Assembly (NCBI GenBank): GCA_003503535.1
Contig: DOCI01000297.1
Coordinates: forward strand, 8,171-20,836
Direction of reading: 5' to 3'
Source: Planctomycetaceae bacterium
GTDB taxonomy: Bacteria; Planctomycetota; Planctomycetia; Planctomycetales; Planctomycetaceae
Length of the DNA: 12,666 nt
The position numbers were made by a program, and so were the translations under genes. Under the pieces are notes generated by a model. It was not told the DNA's origin, did not search any database, and saw only the letters and a program-made list of their open reading frames with translations. This document shows positions 4,386 through 12,637 of this stretch, one piece after another (position 1 is the stretch's first letter; each line of letters opens with the position of its first letter).

Positions 4386-7361
4386 TCACGTATTGGTGGA
4401 GTTCTCATTTTCTAATGTAAACGAATTCGTCTTCAAAAAGTTTTCGATGGCCGTAATCGCTCGTTTGTCGCGCATTAAGTAGAGGTGCAGGCAGGGGAAG
4501 GAGTAGAAGTCGGTCATGCCTTCGAGGTTGGTGCTGGCGACGGTGACGGTGCCGTCGTCGTCGCCGGGGATCATCGGATTGTAGCCGTTGGAATCGGAGC
4601 CGCGGGCTCCGGCGATGACGCCGAAGGGGACCGTGGGAATGGGCAGTTTGTCGATGGTTTCATCCATCGTTCGCAGCTGGCTGCCGGCTTTGCCAAATAG
4701 CCAGTGGAAGGGGGGAAACTTGTCGAAGAAGTCGGCCAGCTCGGCTCCGTGATTCGGGGTGCCGAGCATAACAACTTTGCCGATCAGTTGCTGTGCAATC
4801 GATTCACTTCCCGGTAGGCCGAACCAGGCGCGGATGACGAGCCCGCCCATGCTGTGGCCGACGAGGTGGATGGTTTCGACCCCTTCGAGGGAGTCGATGA
4901 TTTTCTGTAAGTCAGCCGCGGCCTGTTCAATCGTGATTTTCGTACTCGGATAATTAGCCGCGAAAACCAGATAGCCCGCTTCTTCCAGCGATTTTTTGAG
5001 CGGCGTGAAAGAACTGGCCGAGCGGAGGATGCCGTGCAGGAGGATGACGGCTTCGCCGGACATCGGCTTGAGTTCCTGTTCGACACGAATCTCTTCCAGT
5101 TTTGCAACACAGGCATCGAATTCGCCATATTCATAGCGGACGTTGCGATTATCGAGCAGGCGGCAATGTTTCGTGAAGACGTTTTGCTGGATGCGGTAGT
5201 CGCGGAAGAAGTGGATATCACTCCAGAATTGGGAGCCGCCGAAGGTTTTCATGTCGAGGTTTTCCGGCTCTTCAATGTTGAGGGGGGAATCGGGTTCGTC
5301 TGACGGGTTATCGATCTGGCACAGACTTTCGTTATTCATTTCATCAATCGATGTCACATCCTGACCAGAAGTCTGAATCGGTTTCAAGGAGACACCCTCT
5401 ATTTTTTGCACCTGCCTGTAAAAATCCAACACGTCTGCATTTTTGCCATCGAGATCAATCGGCGTGTTTTGAGCGGCCAGTGCCAGTGCTTGCGGGATAT
5501 CCAGAATTTTGAGGACGTTCAAATACGTCGGCCCCTGCATGTGGGACGTGGGGATATCCTGCAGGTTCAGATGATCGACAGGATGATCGAGCATGAGATT
5601 GGCATACAGGGCATTTATCGCCTGATTACCGGCTGCGTCGACGATCAGTTCGACATTCTGATTATGGAACTTCTGTCGAACCGCGCGAATCGCAGCCATG
5701 ATGTCCCAGACACGCATGCTGTCAAGCGATTGTCCGATGAGAGCAAAGCGACGGCGGATGTGGTTTTGCTTTTTCTCATCCCCCGACCATTGATTGGAAC
5801 CGAGTCCGCGCGGCGTAAAGATGATGGAGATTTCCTGAGAAGAATCTGGCAGAAATGACTCGCGATCTACCTCAGTTGGTTCTTCATCAACAATATATAA
5901 TGTAATTTTAACTGATTCAGCGGGATTGCGAGGCAAAAAGTCAGGCAACGTTAACTTAAGAGGAACGTGAGTCTGGGAGTCAAAGCGATAAATCGTTTCA
6001 CGTGTCGAATTGGACTCATTGGACTCCAATGGCACGAGCAGGGGTCTATTGGGAGTCACTGGCCAATGTGCGAACGAATTCGTACTGAGTTCTTCGTGAG
6101 TTTTGCGTGCATATTCCTGCCACTCTTTTGCGGTGGTCAACTCTGGCGGAGTTGCCATCGGCACAAAGGAGTCGTGAATTGTGGATGTGATTTCATCGGC
6201 TGGCAATTCGTGGAAGACGCGGAGTTGTTCCGGTTCGTAGAGTTTTTCTGCGGGTTCGGCTTGCTGATCAGACTTCTTGAGATGTCGGTCGAACCATTCG
6301 AATTCGTTGACCTGCAGGCGCTGGGTATCTTTATGCGGGCCTTCTGCGATAGCGATGCCGAGATTCTTTGCGGCTCCGAAATGCTCGTAGACCATTTTAG
6401 TTTTCCAGTAGACATCCATCACACCATCGAGTGGGAAGATGGAGTCTTTGTCGGTATTGGTGATGAGTAGTGCTCGGGGGGCGACCAAGGCGGAGATCAT
6501 CGGAAAATCCCAGGCTTCGGAATTGACCTGGAACATGCAGTCGCAATGACCTTCGATGCAGTCGTCGACGATATGATTTCGCATTGAAGTGATGCCCGCG
6601 ACCGGGACGGCTGCTTTGATGCGTTTATCGAGAGCGGCAATCCACCAGGAGTAGGCTCCGCCGCCACTGCGTCCGGTCACGCCGATGCGTTCGGGATCGA
6701 CTTCGGGGAGGGACTGCAGGTAATCGATACTGCGGATTCCATTCCAGGCTTCGACACCTGCCGGGGTGTAGCCACGGGCGTTCCACCACCACATCCCCTT
6801 GCTGTAGGTGCCGTGATGGATTCCCTGAAATTCGCCAAGCTGGATGGTATCGATCATTAAACAGACATAGCCGTTCTGGGCATACCAAATGCCATGATGC
6901 TGATAACCAACTTTGTTGCCGTAGGAGATGCCATCCTTTTTGTTATTGGAGTGTCCACAAACATACAGAATAGCCGGGGCTGGCTTTTCAATGTTTTTGG
7001 GCAGGTAGAGATTCGCGGTGACATAGAGGCCGGGCGAGGCCTGGAACTGCAGATTTTTGACGGTAAAGGTCTCTTCTTCAATCTCCCCGGTGACGACCGG
7101 CTTGAGCGGTGTGCGTTCGGGCATCGGGGAGAGGCCGAGCATGCTGGCGAGTTGTTCGCGGTAGGTTTCCTGTTCGTCCTTGTACTGGACATCCGATTCG
7201 AGACGGGCAATCGTTTCGAGTTCGATTTGCGATGTCTGGTGATCGAAGTAGGCTTCGAGGGCGGCATCGTGGTCGATCGGTTCTGCGGCATAGAGTGTCG
7301 ATGAGAGGCAGAGTGCAATCATCCAAGTGAGAATGCGGGGAGAGGTGATCATTGTGTTCAT
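4386..7361 (-). CDS. Exported esterase-lipase fusion with two alpha/beta-hydrolase active sites
   Basis: A 991-residue protein. Residues 1-25 form a signal peptide ending LYA, so it acts in the periplasm or outside. Module 1 (about 50-365) resembles acetyl-xylan-esterase or dienelactone-hydrolase-like enzymes: GRSGGG with nucleophile S232, a likely acid D306 (NTDKDSIFP) and base H343 (EGPHKD). Module 2 (about 530-620; SMRVWDIMAAIRAVRQ...VDAAGNQA) looks like a second hydrolase segment with no nucleophile Ser. An acidic linker (about 660-705) leads to module 3 (about 705-985), a lipase-like domain: FGGSQFWSD entry, oxyanion HG (776-777), GHSMGG with S837, D936 (DDDGTV) and H959 (CLHLYLM). Modules 1+2 and module 3 are usually separate proteins, as far as I know. 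Probable role: carboxylester cleavage on polysaccharide acetyl groups and/or acyl esters; the substrate is inferred only from family. It is divergent from the propeller gene. Confidence 0.9.
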   Translation of the reverse strand: MNTMITSPRILTWMIALCLSSTLYAAEPIDHDAALEAYFDHQTSQIELETIARLESDVQYKDEQETYREQLASMLGLSPMPERTPLKPVVTGEIEEETFTVKNLQFQASPGLYVTANLYLPKNIEKPAPAILYVCGHSNNKKDGISYGNKVGYQHHGIWYAQNGYVCLMIDTIQLGEFQGIHHGTYSKGMWWWNARGYTPAGVEAWNGIRSIDYLQSLPEVDPERIGVTGRSGGGAYSWWIAALDKRIKAAVPVAGITSMRNHIVDDCIEGHCDCMFQVNSEAWDFPMISALVAPRALLITNTDKDSIFPLDGVMDVYWKTKMVYEHFGAAKNLGIAIAEGPHKDTQRLQVNEFEWFDRHLKKSDQQAEPAEKLYEPEQLRVFHELPADEITSTIHDSFVPMATPPELTTAKEWQEYARKTHEELSTNSFAHWPVTPNRPLLVPLESNESNSTRETIYRFDSQTHVPLKLTLPDFLPRNPAESVKITLYIVDEEPTEVDRESFLPDSSQEISIIFTPRGLGSNQWSGDEKKQNHIRRRFALIGQSLDSMRVWDIMAAIRAVRQKFHNQNVELIVDAAGNQAINALYANLMLDHPVDHLNLQDIPTSHMQGPTYLNVLKILDIPQALALAAQNTPIDLDGKNADVLDFYRQVQKIEGVSLKPIQTSGQDVTSIDEMNNESLCQIDNPSDEPDSPLNIEEPENLDMKTFGGSQFWSDIHFFRDYRIQQNVFTKHCRLLDNRNVRYEYGEFDACVAKLEEIRVEQELKPMSGEAVILLHGILRSASSFTPLKKSLEEAGYLVFAANYPSTKITIEQAAADLQKIIDSLEGVETIHLVGHSMGGLVIRAWFGLPGSESIAQQLIGKVVMLGTPNHGAELADFFDKFPPFHWLFGKAGSQLRTMDETIDKLPIPTVPFGVIAGARGSDSNGYNPMIPGDDDGTVTVASTNLEGMTDFYSFPCLHLYLMRDKRAITAIENFLKTNSFTLENENSTNT

Positions 7362-7363
7362 GG

Positions 7364-7367
7364 CTCC
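7364..7367 (-). promoter_or_regulatory. Ribosome site of esterase-lipase, ambiguous start
   Basis: GGAG on the minus strand lies only 2 bases before the ATG at 7361 and 11 bases before a second in-frame ATG at 7352 (Met4). Neither spacing is ideal. Starting at Met4 would leave the signal peptide intact, so the true start could be either. Confidence 0.45.
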
Positions 7368-7609
7368 GTTAAACTGAGGGAAAGCATGAGGCGAGGTTGA
7401 TCCATATCATGACGGAAAAAGGGCAGGATGTCTTCCTACCGAGTTATTTTACAAGAATATTCGTGTTGTCCCAGTCGAAAATGGAACCTGAAATTCGAGC
7501 CCGAGATTGAAAAAGGTAGTAGCAGATGGAAGGTATGAGTCGTATAATTTCGAATACAGAGATGAATACAAGATGGAAATCCGTCCGTTGAGAAAAGGAA
7601 TGCAGTCCC

Positions 7610-7627
7610 CTCGCTGACGCTTCGGGC
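7610..7627. repeat. Short dispersed repeat, copy 2
   Basis: CTCGCTGACGCTTCGGGC matches 4363-4380 in 14 of 18 positions, in the same orientation. The minus strand reads LARSVSEG in one frame, a phrase I recall from many over-predicted planctomycete ORFs. It sits about 80 bp upstream of the propeller gene start and so may lie inside its 5' leader. Confidence 0.5.
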
Positions 7628-7694
7628 CAGGATGGATTTCCTTCCAATGAAGTCTTCGGAAGAAGTAGTCACAGAATACAAACTGCAAACCTGC

Positions 7695-7700
7695 AGAGGA
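7695..7700 (+). promoter_or_regulatory. Ribosome site of propeller protein gene
   Basis: AGAGGA lies 7 bases before the ATG at 7708. This strong, well-spaced site fixes the start, which also places the signal peptide correctly. Confidence 0.75.
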
Positions 7701-7707
7701 TTTTATA

Positions 7708-10700
7708 ATGGATTTGAAGTATCGCAGAGGTTTCCGTTCCAAAACATTTTTTTACGGAATCCTTGTGATTTGCGTGTGGGGTCTCTGCTTTGTGGCGACG
7801 TCAAACCGTGTGATCGCTCAGGATGAGCAGGCGGAGCAGCCGGCTGTGAATCCGTTGCAGAATTTTTTAAAGAAGTTTCTCAATCCGAACAATCCGGCTC
7901 CAGCCCCTGCAGACGATATTGACGAAGAGCAGGAGCCGAGCGAACCGATTGATTCCTCTGTTCCGTTTGTTCGCGAACACAAAATGATTCTGGACAACGC
8001 CAAAACGCGGGTCCAACTGGGGCAGTGGCCAGAGGCGATCAAAATCTACCAGACGATGCTCGATTCGTCTGCGAATTCCATTGTTCAGGGATCGGATGGG
8101 GAATATCGTTCTGTGCGTTGGGAGATTCAGCGTCAGATCGCCCAACTGCCTGAAGTGGCTCGTGAGATGTATTTGCAGACATATAGCGGTCTGGCCCGGC
8201 GAATGCTGGATGATGCCTACGAATCTTCAGATATGAATCATGTTCGTGAGGTGGCGGAGAAGTATTTTTTGACAGATGCTGGTCAAGCGGCCGCGAACCG
8301 AATTGCTTCGATTCATGTTGATCGCGGCGAATTTGCGATTGCGGCTCTCTGGTACGAACGGCTCGTCAATGCTGGTGGGGAATTGACGCGGGATCCGTTA
8401 TGGCGGTTTAAGGTGGAGTCGGTCTACGAACAGGCAGGTTTGCGAAACGGGGAGGAACGTCCCTGGGAAGCGATGACCAAAGTTGAAGAGCAGGGGCTCA
8501 ATCGACGCTTACCCGGCGATTCCCTTGAAGCGGTCCGCAAGGCCTGGAGTACAGTGGGCGATTTTTTCAATCCGCCGCTTGAAGACTGGTTGTATCCGGG
8601 AGGAGCGGCTCATCGGTCTGGGCAAGCCGCCGGCACCCTTCCACTGCTGTTGAGTGTCTGGTCACAACCGACTACTGAACATCCGCAAATTCTCGACCAG
8701 ATGGAGCAGCTGATTGATGATCTGGAAGTGAGTCAGGTCCCTGTCATTCCGGCCATGCAACCAATCAGCGTGAAAGGAAAAATCATCTTCCGCACCTTTG
8801 AAGGATTGTGTGTGGTCGATGGAGAATCGGGACAGATTCTCTGGGAAACTCGCGATGATATTTCACCGGCGATGCTGTTGACCACCACCTCTCAAAGTGC
8901 CAGGCAGTTCCTGCAGCAAAGAGGGGTGGTTATCAAAGTCAATGGTGTGGCGGTGAATCCGTATTTCGGATATCAGGCCGAGCAGCATCCGTTGACAAAT
9001 TTTCTGTTTCGTAATGCGGTGCATGGCACAGTCAGCAGTGACGGTCAAGCGGTGTACTCGATTGAAGAAAATGCTCTGCTCTCCAATCAATCTGCCTATA
9101 ACTATTATTCAAATCGCTCGCTGGCAGATAATGATCCTTATCATCGCGACTGGGGTACGAATCGCTTGTCGAGCTACGATATTGAAACGGGGCGTCAGTT
9201 GTGGAGCATCGGAGGTTCCCGGGTGGCAGAAACGATTGATTCTCCACTGGCGGGGACATTCTTTCTGGGAACTCCTTTAATTGAAGCGGGAGACCTGTTT
9301 ATTTTAGGAGAACAGGAAGGTGCTATTCGTATGCACTGCTTGCGAGCCGAGGATGGTCAACTGCAGTGGTCTCAGGTAATCGCCTATACCGAAGTCCCAA
9401 TGGACCGGGATGCAAGTCGTCGCTGGTGGCCCGCACAAATTGCACTTTCTGGAGGGGTGTTGGTTTGCCCGACGAACATTGGACTGCTGGTCGGGGTCGA
9501 TCGGGCTTCGCACGAAATTTTGTGGGTCAGTCGTTATGCGGACAAAACCCAAAACGATCAGAATTCGATTCAGATGCGCCGCGGAGGTTACGTGATGACG
9601 AACCCCGGCACGATTAAAGATCGCTGGTTTCCGACGCCGCCGATGATCATCAACCAGACAGTCATTCTTGCTCCCCCTGAAGTCCAGATGCTGGCAGGCT
9701 ATCGCTTAAGTGATGGCAAAGAACTCTGGCGGATCAATAACGAGAGTGGTGGACTTTATCCGGCAGGCAGTTTCAATGGAGAATTGATCGTCGTAAATCG
9801 AGCGGGTTTAGTGGGCTATGATGTCAAAACGGGCCGTAAACTTTGGGAGCGGAATTTCTCAGACTATGCTGATGCAAACAATGGCGACTTGTTGCTTCCG
9901 AGCGGTCGGGGACTGGTTTCGGAAGACAGGTTTCTGATTCCAATGGGGGGGAAGGAAATCTGGTATTTCGATTTGAAGGAGCGAAAGTTTACTGGCCGAG
10001 CCGGCTTGGGGGAAGAAAATTTAACGCTGGGGAATTTGATCATGTCGCGGGGCCGTCTGGTCTCTGCAGCCCCTGATCGGGTTGTACAGTTCGACCCCAA
10101 AGAAGATGTCGAAAGGGAAATTAATACCCGACTTGCTCTGGACAAAAAAGACTTTCGAGCACTTTCGAAGCAGGCACAAATTCTCTCGCTGGAGAAAGAT
10201 TACGACCAGTCGCTGGCGACATTGGATCAGATTGATGCTTCCGCACTTGATGGTCAGGAGAAACAATTTTATCGCCAGCAGATGCAGGATGTATTATTCG
10301 GACTGGTTGAACAGGATAGCGACCGACAAGAGGAGTATCTGAAATTACTGGCTGAATATGTGAAGTCGGAATCTGACCAGCAGCGTTATTTACGCCTGCT
10401 TGCTCAAGCTCAAATTGAGACCCGTCAGTTTGCAGGTGCATTCGAGAGCTACACGCAGTTGAGTCAATTCGGAGACCGGAAACTGGTGCGGGATCATGGA
10501 CATCCTTCGTTACTGGTCCGGCAGGACGTCTGGCTGAATGCCCGATTGCAGGAATTGTGGTCGGAATCGACGGGAGAAGTCTCCTCGCAAATCTCTCAAT
10601 TTGTCAGCGAGGCGAGTTGGGACGCGATTCAATCCAAGGACCGGGAGCAGTTGCTCAAAGTCATTCGACTTTACGGATTTCATCCAGATACGATCGATGT

Positions 10701-12438
10701 CTATCTGGCAGTTGTCGAGTTGGGTATCGATGAACAAAATTTTGCACTGTCAGAATATGCATTAAAATGTTTGGGACAATTTGACGATCCCTGCATTCGA
10801 GCCAGTGCGATTGCTGGCCGGGCCGATTTACTCAGAGAGTTCGGCCTCCCGGAGGATGCTCGATACATGGGAGCAAAGTTGTCCGAATTCGATCAGGACC
10901 TGGTGCTGCTGGATGGCTTAACCGTGCAGGATTGGCTGGAGGAGCAAGAGGTTTCTAATGACGAACAACCTCATTCCAACATTACCTCCCACTGGAGTGA
11001 TGAAGAGTTTGAAGTCTCCCATATGGGGATTTCACAGTGGAATCAGCAGCGAGGGACAATCAATCTGGATGCAGGGAAAGCTCCCTATTTTCAACAGCAT
11101 CGATTTCAATACGCTCAGCAGCAGCCGAGGGTCACCGTATTTAATAATCGGACAGATGAAGTCACCTGGTCCATCCCGATACAGCAAATGGAACAGGCAC
11201 AAGCTGCAACAGTCCTGCCGATTCGCGTGCGCGGGCATGTGATGACATTATATTCCCGGGGCCTCGTGCAGTGCTATTCGTTGCCGGATCGTCGATTATT
11301 GTGGGCTCACCCGGTGTCGCGTCAATCAGGAGCAGTTGGCGTGACAAATGCAGGGAAGCAGCCGATGTCGAGCTTACAGAAAGCCAAGTCGGCTGCCTCT
11401 CGGTTCCGCCTGAATCAGAACCGAAATGTTTATGGTCCACTGGTGTTGAATACAGATACGACTGTGTATTACTTTGGGCGAAACGAGTTCATAGCCGCCG
11501 ATGTCCTCAATGGAGAAATTCGCTGGATTCGTCGGGGGATTCCTCGGGGAGCAATGATCTACGGCGATGATACTCAACTTTGTATTGCGCCACCTGCACT
11601 TTCTCAGGCAGTCCTTGTCGATGCCAGAGATGGCAGAACTCTTGAGTCTAAGGACCTGGAAAAACTCCTCAGTAATGGGATTGCGATTACGGGTGAGACC
11701 GTCATTACTGTGGACAGGAACGAACCGGCTGCGGCATTTTCAAGACAGTTTGGCAGCGAGCACACTACGCATCAAATTCAAAAAACACATGTGGTTGAAG
11801 GACGCAGTCTCAGGACGAAAGAAACAATCTGGAGCCTGCAAATTGATGAGAATGAATATGTTGGTCAGATTGATGACGATCGATTTGTCATTGTGGAACT
11901 GAACGGCTTGGCTCACTTGCATGACTCTCATACTGGTGATTTATTGCAGACAATTCGCATTGCTGAACTCAACGGTGAACTCGCCAAACTGCAGGAGTTG
12001 TTCATGTTCATGGATGGCCCACGGTTGTATCTGGTGGGAAACAAATCGACGAATCATTCGACGTATTTGAACATTTACAGTCAACGGGTCAATGGGACGA
12101 TTTTTTGTCTGGATCTCGAACAGGAAGAACTGGCCTGGTCTTATGAGACAGAGAAATTGAACCTGGTACTCGAAGAGATTGATCAGTTGCCGGTCCTGGT
12201 CCTGGCCGGTACAAAACATGAGCAAAAACACATGCTCTACGTCGGCACCTTCCATGTGACGATTCTCGATAAAATTACTGGCAAGGTTATTATTGAAGAA
12301 GAGCTGCTCAATCAGAATCAGGTGCAACGGATCACCTGGTCAGAACACGACAAGCAAATCAGCCTGCATGCTTATAACTCGGTGATTACCTTGCAGCCGA
12401 AGCGCAATATGGCGAAGAATGAGCCGAAGGCAGAATAG
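7708..12438 (+). CDS. Large exported protein with TPR-like helices and two PQQ-type beta-propellers
   Basis: A 1576-residue protein. Residues 1-37 form a long signal peptide (basic start, hydrophobic FFYGILVICVWGLCFVA, likely cleavage after VIA). Next come a Pro/acidic linker (about 45-85) and a TPR-like helical part (about 90-335; WPEAIKIYQTMLD at 107-119). A first propeller (about 345-800) carries blade motifs VDGESGQILWE (370-380), YDIETGRQLWS (490-500), YRLSDGKELWR (665-675) and YDVKTGRKLWE (704-714). A second helical stretch (about 805-1075) and a second propeller (about 1140-1565; YSLPDRRLLWA, ADVLNGEIRWI, LDLEQEELAWS) follow. The blade motif is shared with BamB and with quinoprotein dehydrogenases. 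No PQQ-dehydrogenase catalytic residues are evident, so a scaffold or binding role in the periplasm is likelier than oxidation. The protein is far larger than BamB (about 390 residues). Function and partners are unknown; it is monocistronic here as far as visible. Confidence 0.9.
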   Translation: MDLKYRRGFRSKTFFYGILVICVWGLCFVATSNRVIAQDEQAEQPAVNPLQNFLKKFLNPNNPAPAPADDIDEEQEPSEPIDSSVPFVREHKMILDNAKTRVQLGQWPEAIKIYQTMLDSSANSIVQGSDGEYRSVRWEIQRQIAQLPEVAREMYLQTYSGLARRMLDDAYESSDMNHVREVAEKYFLTDAGQAAANRIASIHVDRGEFAIAALWYERLVNAGGELTRDPLWRFKVESVYEQAGLRNGEERPWEAMTKVEEQGLNRRLPGDSLEAVRKAWSTVGDFFNPPLEDWLYPGGAAHRSGQAAGTLPLLLSVWSQPTTEHPQILDQMEQLIDDLEVSQVPVIPAMQPISVKGKIIFRTFEGLCVVDGESGQILWETRDDISPAMLLTTTSQSARQFLQQRGVVIKVNGVAVNPYFGYQAEQHPLTNFLFRNAVHGTVSSDGQAVYSIEENALLSNQSAYNYYSNRSLADNDPYHRDWGTNRLSSYDIETGRQLWSIGGSRVAETIDSPLAGTFFLGTPLIEAGDLFILGEQEGAIRMHCLRAEDGQLQWSQVIAYTEVPMDRDASRRWWPAQIALSGGVLVCPTNIGLLVGVDRASHEILWVSRYADKTQNDQNSIQMRRGGYVMTNPGTIKDRWFPTPPMIINQTVILAPPEVQMLAGYRLSDGKELWRINNESGGLYPAGSFNGELIVVNRAGLVGYDVKTGRKLWERNFSDYADANNGDLLLPSGRGLVSEDRFLIPMGGKEIWYFDLKERKFTGRAGLGEENLTLGNLIMSRGRLVSAAPDRVVQFDPKEDVEREINTRLALDKKDFRALSKQAQILSLEKDYDQSLATLDQIDASALDGQEKQFYRQQMQDVLFGLVEQDSDRQEEYLKLLAEYVKSESDQQRYLRLLAQAQIETRQFAGAFESYTQLSQFGDRKLVRDHGHPSLLVRQDVWLNARLQELWSESTGEVSSQISQFVSEASWDAIQSKDREQLLKVIRLYGFHPDTIDVYLAVVELGIDEQNFALSEYALKCLGQFDDPCIRASAIAGRADLLREFGLPEDARYMGAKLSEFDQDLVLLDGLTVQDWLEEQEVSNDEQPHSNITSHWSDEEFEVSHMGISQWNQQRGTINLDAGKAPYFQQHRFQYAQQQPRVTVFNNRTDEVTWSIPIQQMEQAQAATVLPIRVRGHVMTLYSRGLVQCYSLPDRRLLWAHPVSRQSGAVGVTNAGKQPMSSLQKAKSAASRFRLNQNRNVYGPLVLNTDTTVYYFGRNEFIAADVLNGEIRWIRRGIPRGAMIYGDDTQLCIAPPALSQAVLVDARDGRTLESKDLEKLLSNGIAITGETVITVDRNEPAAAFSRQFGSEHTTHQIQKTHVVEGRSLRTKETIWSLQIDENEYVGQIDDDRFVIVELNGLAHLHDSHTGDLLQTIRIAELNGELAKLQELFMFMDGPRLYLVGNKSTNHSTYLNIYSQRVNGTIFCLDLEQEELAWSYETEKLNLVLEEIDQLPVLVLAGTKHEQKHMLYVGTFHVTILDKITGKVIIEEELLNQNQVQRITWSEHDKQISLHAYNSVITLQPKRNMAKNEPKAE

Positions 12439-12470
12439 GTGGCACGTCCCAGAACGAAGTGATGGGCGTG
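12439..12470. repeat. Palindrome C, REP-like, with GTGG foot
   Basis: GTGG (12439-12442) starts on the base after the propeller gene's stop. It is followed by CACG-T-CCCA (12443-12451), which pairs with TGGGCGTG (12463-12470) with one bulged T and an 11-base loop. The stem is imperfect, unlike those at 1915 and 3366, but the foot-plus-hairpin layout is the same. It could help termination or mRNA stability; no T-run follows. Confidence 0.5.
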
Positions 12471-12538
12471 GTGTCAGTCCCAATACTGGGCTTGCGGAAC
12501 GCGTAACTCACTCCGGGGCCCAGATTATACGGGTTCTA

Positions 12539-12637
12539 GAGCATTTTCAAAAATGAACTGCAGCGTCAGGCAGGAGCAAACTCGGTGTTTTAGCCATTTG
12601 ATGTCCATGCGACTGCAGAAACCATTTGAAAATGGTC
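12539..12637. mobile_element. MITE-like 99-bp element with TIRs and flanking TA
   Basis: The left end, starting GAGCATTTTCAAA at 12539, and the right end, reading GACCATTTTCAAA inward from 12637 on the minus strand, form imperfect terminal inverted repeats. They match in 18 of the first 25 positions, and a CTGCAG sits at exactly the same offset in each (12558-12563 and 12613-12618). The element is bounded by TA on both sides (12537-12538 and 12638-12639), the target duplication expected of Tc1/mariner-IS630 elements. It is too short to code for a transposase, so it would need one in trans. The rest of the gap, and the 27 bases after it, show nothing else. Confidence 0.6.

Larger units (their letters stand above)
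7362..7707. other. Divergent intergenic region between the two large genes
   Basis: These 346 bp must hold promoters for both flanking genes. A TATAAT stands at 7543-7548 on the plus strand, but no good -35 box precedes it at 16-18 bp. No operator-like palindrome stands out. A short dispersed repeat lies at 7610-7627. Small ORFs crossing this region on the minus strand (reading LARSVSEG and GPKRQRG in two frames) come from that repeat and are not supported as genes. Confidence 0.6.

Noticed and set aside
4223..4408. 61-codon minus-strand ORF in the gap after the esterase-lipase
   Set aside because: It overlaps the end of a well-supported gene, lies across short repeats, and its KRKRVS-type phrase is typical of translated repeat.
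7543..7548. TATAAT as the promoter of the propeller gene
   Set aside because: No acceptable -35 box at 16-18 bp; the nearest TTGAAA (7507-7512) is 30 bp away, and planctomycete promoters are poorly defined.
7436..7742. Overlapping minus-strand ORFs of 67-97 codons in the divergent region
   Set aside because: Three frames are open over the same bases with no ribosome site or recognisable protein; the LARSVSEG phrase derives from the repeat at 7610-7627.
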